A stretch of DNA of 64,000 bases, from contig NZ_BNCD01000022.1 of the NCBI RefSeq assembly GCF_014656295.1, forward strand, positions 62,001-126,000, given 5' to 3'. The DNA is from Streptomyces sulfonofaciens. GTDB lineage: Bacteria; Actinomycetota; Actinomycetes; Streptomycetales; Streptomycetaceae. A program made the translations under genes and the position numbers. Positions within the stretch are counted from its first letter, which is position 1; every line of letters starts with the position of its first letter. Below, in pieces: positions 26,806-34,944 of the stretch. The notes beneath the pieces were generated by a model. It did not search any database. It saw only the letters and a program-made list of their open reading frames with translations, and was not told the DNA's origin.

Positions 26806-26829
26806 ATAGTTGAATGTGCGTCCAACTAT
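26806..26829. promoter_or_regulatory. Palindromic operator between ApbA and TetR genes
   Basis: ATAGTTG (26806-26812) and CAACTAT (26823-26829) form perfect 7-base inverted arms separated by ten bases. The site lies 12 bases upstream of the ApbA start and 47 before the chosen TetR start, where a TetR repressor would control both genes. Its AT-rich arms stand out from the surroundings. Confidence 0.8.
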
Positions 26830-26875
26830 ATGGAGCCTGCCTGTCCAAGGTCCAGCAGGCAAGGAACCCCCCCTA

Positions 26876-27499
26876 GTGGAATACCTGTCCTACAATGCCG
26901 GGGTGGGACGCAAGCGCGGATTCGATGTTCAGGACGCCCTCGACGCGGCTCTTGAGACCTTCTGGGAACACGGCTTCGACACCACGTCGATGCAGAGCCT
27001 GTGCCGTGCCATGGGACTGCAACCGGGCAGCGCCTACGTGGCGTTCGGCAGCAAGCGGGACCTGTTCGTCGCGGCCGTGCGCCGCTATGCCGAAACGGTG
27101 TCGGCCGAGGCCGTCGCCCTGATCAACGGCGCGCCCACCGGTCTCGGGGGCATCCGGGCGTACTTCGCCCACCTGGTGGACGCGATGGTCGACGGCAGGC
27201 GCCGCTGGGGCTGCCTGATCACCAACTCGCTCGTCGAGTTCGCCGAGCGCGACCCCGAACTGGCCGGGATGGTCCGGGTGCACCTGGCCAACCTCCAGAC
27301 GAGTTTCGCCGCCGCGCTCGCGCGAGCGCGCACCGAGGGCGATCTGCGGCCGGGTGTCGGACATGAGGCGGCCGCCCTTCTTGTGGCCGTCGTGCAGGGC
27401 ATGAACGTGATGGCCAAGAGCCGTCCCGGACGCCAGGCCCTCCAGGCGGTGGCCGACGCCGCGCTGGCCGGCCTGGTGCCCTCGCGCACAGCCGACTGA
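26876..27499 (+). CDS. TetR-family transcriptional regulator
   Basis: A 207-residue repressor. I use GTG 26876, with AAGGAA about nine bases upstream; GTG 26903 (VGRKRGFDVQ) is a possible shorter start. The helix-turn-helix spans LDAALETFWEHGFDTTSMQSLCRAMGLQPGSAYVAFGSKRDLFVAAVRRY, the same subfamily as the regulator at 16089. The ligand domain shows RRRWGCLITNSLVEFAERDPE, typical of TetR_C_16/YcdC-like members. It is divergent from ApbA and the enolase-superfamily gene, which it most likely represses through the palindrome at 26806-26829. Confidence 0.92.
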   Translation: MEYLSYNAGVGRKRGFDVQDALDAALETFWEHGFDTTSMQSLCRAMGLQPGSAYVAFGSKRDLFVAAVRRYAETVSAEAVALINGAPTGLGGIRAYFAHLVDAMVDGRRRWGCLITNSLVEFAERDPELAGMVRVHLANLQTSFAAALARARTEGDLRPGVGHEAAALLVAVVQGMNVMAKSRPGRQALQAVADAALAGLVPSRTAD

Positions 27500-27805
27500 C
27501 ACCGGGCCCGCGCCCCGGGGCCCTGCGCGGGTCTTCCGTCTTCGGCCTTTCGTCTTCGACCTTCGGTGTGCGGTCTTCGGCCCTGCGCCGGCGACTGCTG
27601 CCGCCGGGCGACCCGAGGTGTTGCGGAAATCCGACGAGAGCGCAGAGAAAACCGGATCCGAGGCTCCTCCTTTCCGCGAGCCGCCGAACGACCCCCGGAA
27701 AACAGGCGCCGCGGAAACAGGCGCCGTCGGCCGGATTCCCTGCGGTCATCTTTCGGTAAGGAATCGAAAGCCGTGAAAGGCCCGGCCGCCGGTTAGGGTC
27801 GGCGC
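27500..27805. other. Intergenic, no gene seen
   Basis: A 306-base gap between the TetR gene and the lipoprotein gene (both plus). It holds pyrimidine-rich tandem CTTCGGCC/TCTTCG-like words at 27535-27590 and a relatively A-rich stretch at 27640-27780 that is probably the leader and promoter of the lipoprotein gene. No coding potential is seen. Confidence 0.45.
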
Positions 27806-29071
27806 ATGGTTTCGATGCGCGTCAGAATCATGGCGGCCATCGCCGCGGGAGTTTCGGCGGCTCTGCTCTCCGCCTGCGGTGCGTCCGACGGCCCCGGGGG
27901 AGCCTCGCAGGGTTCCAGGGCCCATGGCACCGCCGACGCCCGTGGCACCGGCGGCCCCGCCAAGCCCCTGGACGCTCCCGCGGCGCCACCGGGAAGGGCG
28001 ACCTACGCCCCGTGGCCGTCCGCCCTGCACGACGCACGGCACAGCGGAGCGTCCCCGGACGAAGGCCCCACCTCGGGGAGAGTGGCATGGCGGCGCCACC
28101 TGGAGGGCCCCGTGACGCCCGGCCCCGTCGTGGGCGCCGACGGCACGATCTACGCCTCGTCCAACGGCGGTGTCCTGCACGGCATCGATCCCGCGACGGG
28201 CAAGGACAGATGGACGTTCGACTCGGGAGCCGACGGCGGTGCGGGCGACCTGTCGGTGTCACCGCTGGTGCTGCCCGACAAGGACATCCTCTTTCCCACC
28301 CCGGGAAGGGCGCTGATCGCCCTGTCGCCGGCAGGCCACCGGCTGTGGACGGTCACACTGCCGGGCACCCCCACGTCCCCCGTCACCGCCGACGGCCACC
28401 GGGTCTACGTCGGTGACAGCACGGGAGGGGTGACCGCCATCGACCTCACGGACCACGGGGGCCACCGGGTCGCGTGGCGGGTCGACGTGGGCGACACGTC
28501 CTACGGATCCGTGGTCACCGACGGCTCCGGCCGCCTGTACACCACCGCCGACTCGTCCCTCGTCGCCGTCGACGACAAGGGCGCCACCGGTGCCGTCGCC
28601 TGGCGGCGCGACCCCCACGACCGCATCACCGAGGTGTCGGCCGGGCTCGCCCCCGACGGGACGGCCCTGCTCGGCACGAACGGTCACAGCGAGTGGGCCT
28701 ACCACCGGGACGGCTCCCCGGCATGGCACTCCCCGCGTGTGATCACCTACTCGTCCCCCGCCGTCACCGCCGGCGGTCTGGCCTACGTGGGCGACCACGC
28801 CCGGCTCGTGCACGTCTTCGACGTGCGGTCGGGCAAGGAGGTCGCCCGCTACGGCCCGGTCGGGGGAAAGATCTGGAGTTCCACCGTCGTGGACCGCGCA
28901 TACCACCTGTATTTCGGCGGGCAGGACGGGAAGGCCTACGGATTCGACGCGAAGGGAAATCGGCTCTTCGCCGTCGACCTCGGCGGACCGGTCGACAGTT
29001 ATCCGGCGCTCACCGCAGATGGCCGACTTCTCATCGGCAGTCGCAACGGAATGCTGACGGCGATCGGCTGA
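27806..29071 (+). CDS. PQQ-like beta-propeller lipoprotein
   Basis: A 421-residue exported lipoprotein. The signal peptide ends in the lipobox LLSAC (Cys near 25); a Gly/Ala/Pro-rich linker runs to about 70. The rest is a beta-propeller of PQQ_2/BamB type, with repeated blades of the form DGTIYASSNGGVLHGIDPATGKDRWTF, GHRVYVGDSTGGVTAIDLT and DGRLLIGSRNGMLTAIG; I count about seven. No PQQ-ligand or dehydrogenase residues are apparent, so a binding or scaffold role on the outer membrane face is more likely than an enzyme. ATG 27815 is an alternative start. It stands alone, upstream of a terminator and convergent with the GH2 gene. Confidence 0.85.
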   Translation: MVSMRVRIMAAIAAGVSAALLSACGASDGPGGASQGSRAHGTADARGTGGPAKPLDAPAAPPGRATYAPWPSALHDARHSGASPDEGPTSGRVAWRRHLEGPVTPGPVVGADGTIYASSNGGVLHGIDPATGKDRWTFDSGADGGAGDLSVSPLVLPDKDILFPTPGRALIALSPAGHRLWTVTLPGTPTSPVTADGHRVYVGDSTGGVTAIDLTDHGGHRVAWRVDVGDTSYGSVVTDGSGRLYTTADSSLVAVDDKGATGAVAWRRDPHDRITEVSAGLAPDGTALLGTNGHSEWAYHRDGSPAWHSPRVITYSSPAVTAGGLAYVGDHARLVHVFDVRSGKEVARYGPVGGKIWSSTVVDRAYHLYFGGQDGKAYGFDAKGNRLFAVDLGGPVDSYPALTADGRLLIGSRNGMLTAIG

Positions 29072-29083
29072 CGCCCTCCGTAT

Positions 29084-29106
29084 TCCCGGCCCACCCTTTG
29101 CCGGGA
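29084..29106. terminator. Hairpin after the lipoprotein gene
   Basis: TCCCGGC (29084-29090) pairs with GCCGGGA (29100-29106) around a nine-base loop, 12 bases after the lipoprotein stop. It is a probable factor-independent terminator for the plus-strand gene. Confidence 0.6.
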
Positions 29107-29152
29107 GGTACTCCCACGCCGAACGGACACCGCCGCCGCTGTTCCGTATCAG

Positions 29153-29223
29153 CGGCGGAGCCGGGTACCGGACTCCGCCGCCGCGGTCTCGGGCCGGCGG
29201 CGGAGCCCGGCACCGGACTCCGC
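29153..29223. repeat. Two tandem hairpin repeats
   Basis: Two 26-base copies (29153-29178 and 29198-29223) differ at three positions at most and start 45 bases apart. Each copy is itself an inverted repeat: CGGCGGAG pairs with CTCCGC(CG) and encloses CCGG-type inner pairs. They lie between the convergent lipoprotein and GH2 genes and may strengthen termination from both sides. Confidence 0.65.
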
Positions 29224-29282
29224 TTCGGCCTTCGCGGGCCGCCCCCGGTCAGGGCGGTGCGGGCGGGGGCGGGCGGCGGACC

Positions 29283-31175
29283 TCATGGCCCGGTGCCCTC
29301 CTCGAAGGCAGCGGGCCGCTGCTGTGCGGCACGCACGCGGGCCACGTCGAGCTTGGCGGAGCGGTCGAAGCGGTAGATGCCGTTCTGCTCCTGGAAGACG
29401 TCGGTCAACTGCGTGTAGCAGTAGCCGAACATGCCGGGGTCCTCCAGGAGCACTCCGGTCAGCCCCGAAAAGCGCCGGTGGAACTCCTCCTCGTCGCGCG
29501 GACGCCGGCCGTAGCCCCACGAGACGAGCCGATCCCGCCCCGCCGCCTCCGCATCCCCCGGGTTCCACCAGATGCCGCCGAACTCACTGCAGAAGTAGGG
29601 CTGCCCGCGGTACGGCACCGACCACGTCGCGTCCGGGCTCTCGTCCTGCGGATTGGTGAAGGGGGCGCCCGCCCCGAGCCCGGCCATCAGGTCCCCGAAT
29701 GCCCCCGGCTCCTGCTCGTAGCAGTGCGAGTCGTACACATCGGCCTCCGGCACACGGTGCGCGTAGCCGGACGCGTCCAGCACGGGGCGCGAGGTGTCGT
29801 GGGCCTTGGTCGCGAGGAACATGGCACGGGTGACGTCGTCGAGGACGCTGTGGCGGTCGGTCAGCAACTGGCGCGTCTCGTTCAGCGGACACCAGCCGAT
29901 GATCGAGGGGTGGGAGTAGTCCCGCTCCACGGCCTCCAGCCACTGGGTGACGAAGCCGGCGGTCGGCTGCTGGTTGTCCCCGCCGACCGGGCCCGTGGCG
30001 GCCCCCCAGTCCCCGAACTCCCCCCACACCAGATAGCCCAGACGGTCGGCGTGGTGGAGGAAGCGCTCCTCGAACACCTTCTGGTGCAGACGCGCTCCGT
30101 TGAAGCCCGCCGCGAGCGACAGCTCGATGTCCCGGACCAGGGAGGCGTCGTCGGGCGCCGTCATCAGCCCGTCGGGGTACCACCCCTGGTCGAGGACGAG
30201 CCGCTGGAAGACCGGCTTGCCGTTGATGAGGATCCGCTTGCCGTCGACGGCCACCGAACGCAGCCCGGCCGTGCAGGTGGCGGTGTCGACGACAGTGCCT
30301 GCGGCATCGACGAGTTCGAGGTCCAGCTCGTACAGGTGCGGGTCCTCGGGGGACCAGGGGCGGCGCCGCTCCTCGGGAACCGGCAGCACGAGGCGCGGCG
30401 CGAGGTCGAGGTGGGCCGGCACCGATGCCTCGGTCACGGTGCCCACCGCGTCGCGGAGCCTGGCCCGTACCCGGTGGCCGGCCCGGTTGCCGGACAGGGG
30501 CACCTCCAGGTGGAAGCAGCCGGATCCCAGCTCCGGGGTGATGCGGGGGCGCCGGAAGTGGACCCGGGGGACCGGCTCCAGCCACACGGTCTGCCAGATG
30601 CCGGTGGTGCGCGTGTACACGCAACTGTGGTTGGCGTACTGCGTCGACTGCTTGCCGCGTGCCTGCGGGCCCCGGGCCGCGTCCCGGGCGCGGACGACGA
30701 CGACCGCCTCCTCGCCGGGCCGGGCCACGTCACCGAGGTCGGCGCTGAACGGGGTGAATCCGCCGCTGTGCCGGGCGACCTCGTGGCCGTTGACCCACAC
30801 GGTCGCGTCGTGGTCCACGGCTCCGAAGTGCAGAAGGGGGCGCCGGCCCGCCCACTCCTGCGGGATGCGCACCGAACGCCGGTACCAGACGGCGTGGTGG
30901 AAGTCGGTGTCACCGATGCCGGAGAGCTCCGACTCCGGGCAGAAGGGGACGTTGATGCGCTCGGGCAGCTCGGCATGGACCAGGCCGCGCTCCAGACCGC
31001 TGTCGCCGGAGTCGCGGACGAACTGCCAGATCCCGTTGAGGTTCAGCCAGTCCTTGCGGACGAAACCGGGGCGGGGGTACTCCGGCCGGGGGACCTTTGG
31101 CGCGGCCTGCGTACCAGGGGTCTTCGGCAGGGGGGCCGAAGGAGTGCCGGCGCAGCGCGAATCGGACATGGCCAT
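29283..31175 (-). CDS. Glycoside hydrolase family 2
   Basis: A 630-residue cytoplasmic GH2 enzyme (no signal peptide). The N-terminal sugar-binding beta-sandwich is RKDWLNLNGIWQFV to VWYRRSVRIP and TVWVNGHEVARHSGGFTPF (residues 40-150); an Ig-like domain follows. The TIM barrel starts near 310 with RILINGKPVFQRLVLDQGWYPDG. IGWCPLNETRQ gives the acid/base Glu (near 425) and YFCSEFGGIWWNPG the nucleophile Glu (near 535). GH2 covers beta-galactosidase, beta-glucuronidase and beta-mannosidase activities; this subgroup's substrate is not evident. A LacI-type operator lies about 70 bases upstream, and the LacI gene is next upstream on the same strand, so it belongs to the regulon with the sugar ABC importer and GH31. 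Confidence 0.9.
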   Translation of the reverse strand: MAMSDSRCAGTPSAPLPKTPGTQAAPKVPRPEYPRPGFVRKDWLNLNGIWQFVRDSGDSGLERGLVHAELPERINVPFCPESELSGIGDTDFHHAVWYRRSVRIPQEWAGRRPLLHFGAVDHDATVWVNGHEVARHSGGFTPFSADLGDVARPGEEAVVVVRARDAARGPQARGKQSTQYANHSCVYTRTTGIWQTVWLEPVPRVHFRRPRITPELGSGCFHLEVPLSGNRAGHRVRARLRDAVGTVTEASVPAHLDLAPRLVLPVPEERRRPWSPEDPHLYELDLELVDAAGTVVDTATCTAGLRSVAVDGKRILINGKPVFQRLVLDQGWYPDGLMTAPDDASLVRDIELSLAAGFNGARLHQKVFEERFLHHADRLGYLVWGEFGDWGAATGPVGGDNQQPTAGFVTQWLEAVERDYSHPSIIGWCPLNETRQLLTDRHSVLDDVTRAMFLATKAHDTSRPVLDASGYAHRVPEADVYDSHCYEQEPGAFGDLMAGLGAGAPFTNPQDESPDATWSVPYRGQPYFCSEFGGIWWNPGDAEAAGRDRLVSWGYGRRPRDEEEFHRRFSGLTGVLLEDPGMFGYCYTQLTDVFQEQNGIYRFDRSAKLDVARVRAAQQRPAAFEEGTGP

Positions 31176-31243
31176 CGGTCTCCTGGGTCAGGGAATCAGG
31201 GCGGAGCTCTCTGCGCGGAATGCCGAAGACATCTCAACATCAA

Positions 31244-31259
31244 TTTCCAGCGCTGTAAA
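31244..31259. promoter_or_regulatory. LacI-type operator of the GH2 gene
   Basis: TTTCCAGCGCTGTAAA is a near-perfect palindrome centred on the CG of AGCGCT, 69 bases upstream of the GH2 start. It shares the core CAGCGCTGTAA with the perfect palindrome at 32561-32574 at the ABC promoter, so one LacI protein probably binds both. Confidence 0.8.
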
Positions 31260-31390
31260 TATCGTGGCACGGAGGCGCTGGACCCGGCAGGCACGGCAGG
31301 AGGCGTCATCGAGGTGGCTCCCGCAATGGCCCGGGAGCGCCCCGGAAACCGGCCCGCTCGACACGGCGGCCGGGGCGGGTGCGCCGTGGT

Positions 31391-32404
31391 TCAGGACGTC
31401 GTGCCGGGCGCGCTCTCGCGGGCCACCAGCGAGTGGCCGACCACCTCGTGGCGGCCCAGGCCGTCGAACCCGTCGATGCGCTCGAACAGCAGGTCCAGGG
31501 CGCGTCGCGCCAACTGCGCGGAGTCGGCGCGGATGGATGTGAGGCTCGGCCGTACGCTCGATGCCATCGTGATGTCGTCCCAGCCCGTGATCGCGATGTC
31601 GTCGGGCACCCGGATCCCCCGTTCCGACAGCGCACGCAGCGCGCCCATGGCGGCGAGGTCGTCCCGGCAGACGATGGCGTCCGCGGCGAGGCCGCCGTCG
31701 AGCGCCGCCCCGAGGGAGGCGCTCGCCGCGCCGGCGTCCGCCGCCCCGCCGGAGACGATCAGCGAGGTGTCGACCCGCAGCCCGTGGCGTTCCAGGCCCT
31801 GCTGGTAGCCGATCAGGCGCAGCCTGGACGTCTGACTGGGCACGGGCGACTCGACGCCGAGGAAGGCGATGCGTCGCCGGCCCAGTGCCACGAGGTGCTC
31901 CACCACCTGCACGGCGGCCGCGATGTTGTCGATGTGGACGTGGTCGGTGCCCAGCGGGGCGCTGTTCTCGCCGAGCAGTACGAAGGGGACGTCCCTGCGG
32001 TGCTGCGCGATCTCGGTGGAGGTCAGCCAGACGGGCTGGAAGAGCACGCCGTCGACGATGCCCGCCTCGTCGGCGGAGAGGATCGCGCGCTCGACCTCGG
32101 GCCCGCCCGACTCCTCCAGGAGCAGCCGGTAGCCGCTTTCGGAGGCCACCTGCGCGATCACGTGGGCGAGTTCGGCGAAGTAGGGGATGCGCAGGTCGGG
32201 AAAGGCGACGGCGAGCATCCGGGTGCGGCCGGTGGCGAGGTTGCGTCCGCGCGCGTTCGGGCGGTACCCCAGCTCGTCGATCGCGCGCTGCACCCGGGCC
32301 CGGGTGCCCGGACTCACATGCACGTACCCGCGGACGACGTTCGAGACCGTCTTCGTCGAAACGCCGGCGTGCTTCGCGACATCGCTCAGGCGCACATTGG
32401 GCAC
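31391..32404 (-). CDS. LacI-family transcriptional regulator
   Basis: A 337-residue repressor. The LacI helix-turn-helix and hinge are at the N terminus: VRLSDVAKHAGVSTKTVSNVVRGYVHVSPGTRARVQRAIDELGYRPNARGRNLATGRT. The periplasmic-binding-like ligand domain follows, with HVHIDNIAAAVQVVEHLVALGRRRIAFLG, DAIVCRDDLAAMGALRAL and VPDDIAITGWDDITMASSVRPSLTSI. It lies between the GH2 gene (downstream, same strand) and the divergent ABC-GH31 operon and should control both through TTACAGCGCTGTAA-type sites. The effector is probably the oligosaccharide or sugar imported by the ABC system. Confidence 0.95.
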   Translation of the reverse strand: MPNVRLSDVAKHAGVSTKTVSNVVRGYVHVSPGTRARVQRAIDELGYRPNARGRNLATGRTRMLAVAFPDLRIPYFAELAHVIAQVASESGYRLLLEESGGPEVERAILSADEAGIVDGVLFQPVWLTSTEIAQHRRDVPFVLLGENSAPLGTDHVHIDNIAAAVQVVEHLVALGRRRIAFLGVESPVPSQTSRLRLIGYQQGLERHGLRVDTSLIVSGGAADAGAASASLGAALDGGLAADAIVCRDDLAAMGALRALSERGIRVPDDIAITGWDDITMASSVRPSLTSIRADSAQLARRALDLLFERIDGFDGLGRHEVVGHSLVARESAPGTTS

Positions 32405-32547
32405 TTCGCCTCCTTGGGCAACGCACTGTCCTCGCTGTTCCGGGGCGCGTCCGGGGTGCCCCGGGAGATCCGTTCTCCGCCCGGCGCAGCCTATCGGTGG
32501 CCCCGCTGTCGCCCGGCCCGCACGAGGAAATCACTGTGCGGGGGATG

Positions 32548-32577
32548 TTGACACCTATTTTTACAGCGCTGTAACTT
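32548..32577 (+). promoter_or_regulatory. Promoter with LacI operator for the sugar ABC-GH31 operon
   Basis: TTGACA (32548-32553) is a consensus -35 box. At 17-18 bases spacing is a TAACTT-like -10 (32572-32577). Between and overlapping them is the perfect 14-base palindrome TTACAGCGCTGTAA (32561-32574). A repressor bound here would block polymerase directly. The operon start (GTG 32656) is about 80 bases downstream. The palindrome is the best-defined copy of the site also seen at 31244. Confidence 0.85.
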
Positions 32578-32655
32578 CACCGCACCCTGCTCGCACGGCT
32601 CACGCGTCCCATGGATCCCATGCGGATGCGTCCAGGACGTTCTGGAGGCAACGAG

Positions 32656-33978
32656 GTGACGATCGAAAGAGGACGTCCGACGATCAGGGGCGCGCGGGGC
32701 ATCGGCAGACGCGGGCTGCTCGCGTCGGCCGGCGCCGGGGTCCTGGCCGGCGCTCTCGGGCTCGGCGGCTGCGCGGGCGGCGCCTCGGCGGGCGGCACGC
32801 CCACCATCCGCTTCTACGAGCAGAAGCGGGAGGTGATCGCCTACTTCGACAAGTTGCTGCGCCGGTTCGAGAAGGAGCGGCCGGGCATTCGCGTGGTGCA
32901 CGACGACACCGATGCCATAGCGCCGCAGTTCGTACGCGACGCCCCCGCGGACGTGGGCTGCTTCAACGACAACCTGGAACTCGCCCGGTACATCGAGCGC
33001 GGGGTGCTCTGCGACCTCTCGGACCGGCCCGCCGCCCGCCGCATTCCCGCGCGCATCGCAAGACTGGCCGAGCGGTACGCCACCTACCCGGGCCGCACCT
33101 GCGTGCTGCCGTACTCGCTGGCCGCGGCCGGCGTCATCTACAACAAGCGCATCTTCGCCAAGTACCGCCTTCCCGTGCCGACGACCTGGGACGAGTTCGT
33201 CGACGTCTGCGAAGAGTTGCGGAAGGCCGGCGTCACACCGATCTACGCGACGGACGGCCTGGACACCTGGACGATATGGCAGGGCCTCTTCGACTACTCG
33301 GTAGGGAGCCTGGTCGACCCTCCTGCGTTCTTCGACCGGTTGGACAGGCAGGGCACCGACATCGGGCCCGACTCGCCGGTGTCGTTCCAGAAGGACTTCG
33401 CCGTACCCATGGAGCGGGCGCGCACGATCACGAAGTACTACAACGAGGACGCCTCGACGCGCTCCTACGCCGACGGGAACCTCGCCTTCGGCCGGGAGAG
33501 GGCGGCCATGTACTTCCAGGGGCCCTGGGCACTGACCCAGATAGCCACGGTCAACCCCCACCTCGACATCGGGACGTTCGCACTGCCGGTCACCAACCGC
33601 GCCGCTGACCGCAAGGCCCGGGTCAACATCGACCTCTGCCTGTGGATCCCCACCGGTTCGCACCGCAGGGACGAGGCATGCGAGCTCGTCGACTTCCTCA
33701 TGCAACCCGGGATCATCGACGCCTACAACAGGGACAACCTCGCCTACGGCGTCACCGACGACGCGCCGCCCGCCTCCGATCCGCGCCTCACCGGCCTCCA
33801 GCACTATGTGGACGCCGGGGCCTTCTACCCGGGAGCCGGCACGTTCATCCCGACGTCCATCCCGCTCGGCAACTACCTGCAGAGCGCCATCGCGACGGGG
33901 AACTTCGAGGCGATGCTCAAACAGCTCGACAGCGACTGGCGCAGGCTCGCCATCCGCTCCTCCACAGCCATCCGCTGA
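32656..33978 (+). CDS. Sugar ABC transporter substrate-binding lipoprotein
   Basis: A 440-residue extracellular solute-binding protein, family 1. GTG 32656 has GGAGG seven bases upstream. The N terminus has a twin-arginine-like GRRGLLASAGAGVLAGALGLGGC signal, with the lipid-anchored Cys near residue 37. The mature part has TIRFYEQKREVIAYFDKLLRRFEKERPGIRV, YNKRIFAKYRLPVPTTWDEF and AAMYFQGPWAL, typical of oligosaccharide-binding lipoproteins. It delivers substrate to the two permeases that follow. No ATPase gene is present; Streptomyces sugar importers commonly share MsiK encoded elsewhere. Confidence 0.93.
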   Translation: MTIERGRPTIRGARGIGRRGLLASAGAGVLAGALGLGGCAGGASAGGTPTIRFYEQKREVIAYFDKLLRRFEKERPGIRVVHDDTDAIAPQFVRDAPADVGCFNDNLELARYIERGVLCDLSDRPAARRIPARIARLAERYATYPGRTCVLPYSLAAAGVIYNKRIFAKYRLPVPTTWDEFVDVCEELRKAGVTPIYATDGLDTWTIWQGLFDYSVGSLVDPPAFFDRLDRQGTDIGPDSPVSFQKDFAVPMERARTITKYYNEDASTRSYADGNLAFGRERAAMYFQGPWALTQIATVNPHLDIGTFALPVTNRAADRKARVNIDLCLWIPTGSHRRDEACELVDFLMQPGIIDAYNRDNLAYGVTDDAPPASDPRLTGLQHYVDAGAFYPGAGTFIPTSIPLGNYLQSAIATGNFEAMLKQLDSDWRRLAIRSSTAIR

Positions 33979-34023
33979 CCCCTGCCGACGCCGACCGCCC
34001 ATCGCCGCATTCGAGGAGAACCC

Positions 34024-34944
34024 ATGTCCGTCCCCGTCCGGCTCGCGCGCGGCGCAGCCGGCGTGATCCACCCCGGACGCCGCCGGCGTGTCGAGCCGAT
34101 CTTCTACTGGTTCCTGCTTCCGACGCTGCTGGTCTTCACCGCTCTCGTGCTGCTCCCGGCCGTGGTCGGGCTCTTCTACAGCTTCACCGACTACGTCGGC
34201 TTCGGGACGTGGTCGTTCACCGGGATCACCAATTACCGTGCGGTGTTCTCCGACCCGTCCGTTCTTGCCGCCTACGAGTTCACCATCGGGTTCGCCCTCG
34301 TCACCGTGGTCGTCGCGCAGGTCGTGGCGCTGGCGCTCGCACTGGGCCTGACCGGTCGCATCCGGTACGCGACGGCGCTGCGCAGCATCTTCGTCATCCC
34401 GATGGTGATCTCAGGCATCGTCATCGCCTACGTCTTCGAGTACCTCTTCTCCAACACGCTGCCGAGCCTGGCCACCTCCGTAGGATTCGGCCCGCTGGAA
34501 CAGAGCATCCTCGGCAACCCGAGCCTGGCATGGACCGCCATCGTCATCGTCTCCGCCTGGCAGACGATCCCCGGCGCCCTGCTGATCTACATCGCCGGTC
34601 TGCTGACGATCCCCGACGAGCTGTACGAGGCGGCGGCGCTCGACGGTGCCTCGCCGTGGCGGAGGTTCAGGTCGATCACGCTTCCGCTGATCGCCGGGTT
34701 CGTCGTGATCAACTCGGTCCTCGGCGTCAAGGGCTACCTGAACGCCTACGACATCATCGTCGCCCTCACCTACGGCGGGCCGGGAACGGCCACGAGAAGC
34801 GTCGCGATGACCATCTTCTCCGGCTACACCGGAGGCGACTACGCCTACCAGATGGCCAACGCGGCCGTCTTCTTCGTGCTCACGGTCGTCGTCTCGCTGC
34901 TGCAACTGCTGGCAACACGAGGAAGGGGCCTTCGACTCCGATGA
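34024..34944 (+). CDS. Sugar ABC transporter permease (MalF/UgpA type)
   Basis: A 306-residue inner-membrane protein. ATG 34024 follows GAGGAG. I see about six helices, starting with PIFYWFLLPTLLVFTALVLLPAVVGLFYS; the EAA loop that contacts the ATPase is ELYEAAALDGASPWRRFRSITLPLI near residue 200. The stop overlaps the next permease start (ATGA). It pairs with the 34941 permease to form the channel for the binding protein at 32656. Confidence 0.93.
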   Translation: MSVPVRLARGAAGVIHPGRRRRVEPIFYWFLLPTLLVFTALVLLPAVVGLFYSFTDYVGFGTWSFTGITNYRAVFSDPSVLAAYEFTIGFALVTVVVAQVVALALALGLTGRIRYATALRSIFVIPMVISGIVIAYVFEYLFSNTLPSLATSVGFGPLEQSILGNPSLAWTAIVIVSAWQTIPGALLIYIAGLLTIPDELYEAAALDGASPWRRFRSITLPLIAGFVVINSVLGVKGYLNAYDIIVALTYGGPGTATRSVAMTIFSGYTGGDYAYQMANAAVFFVLTVVVSLLQLLATRGRGLRLR

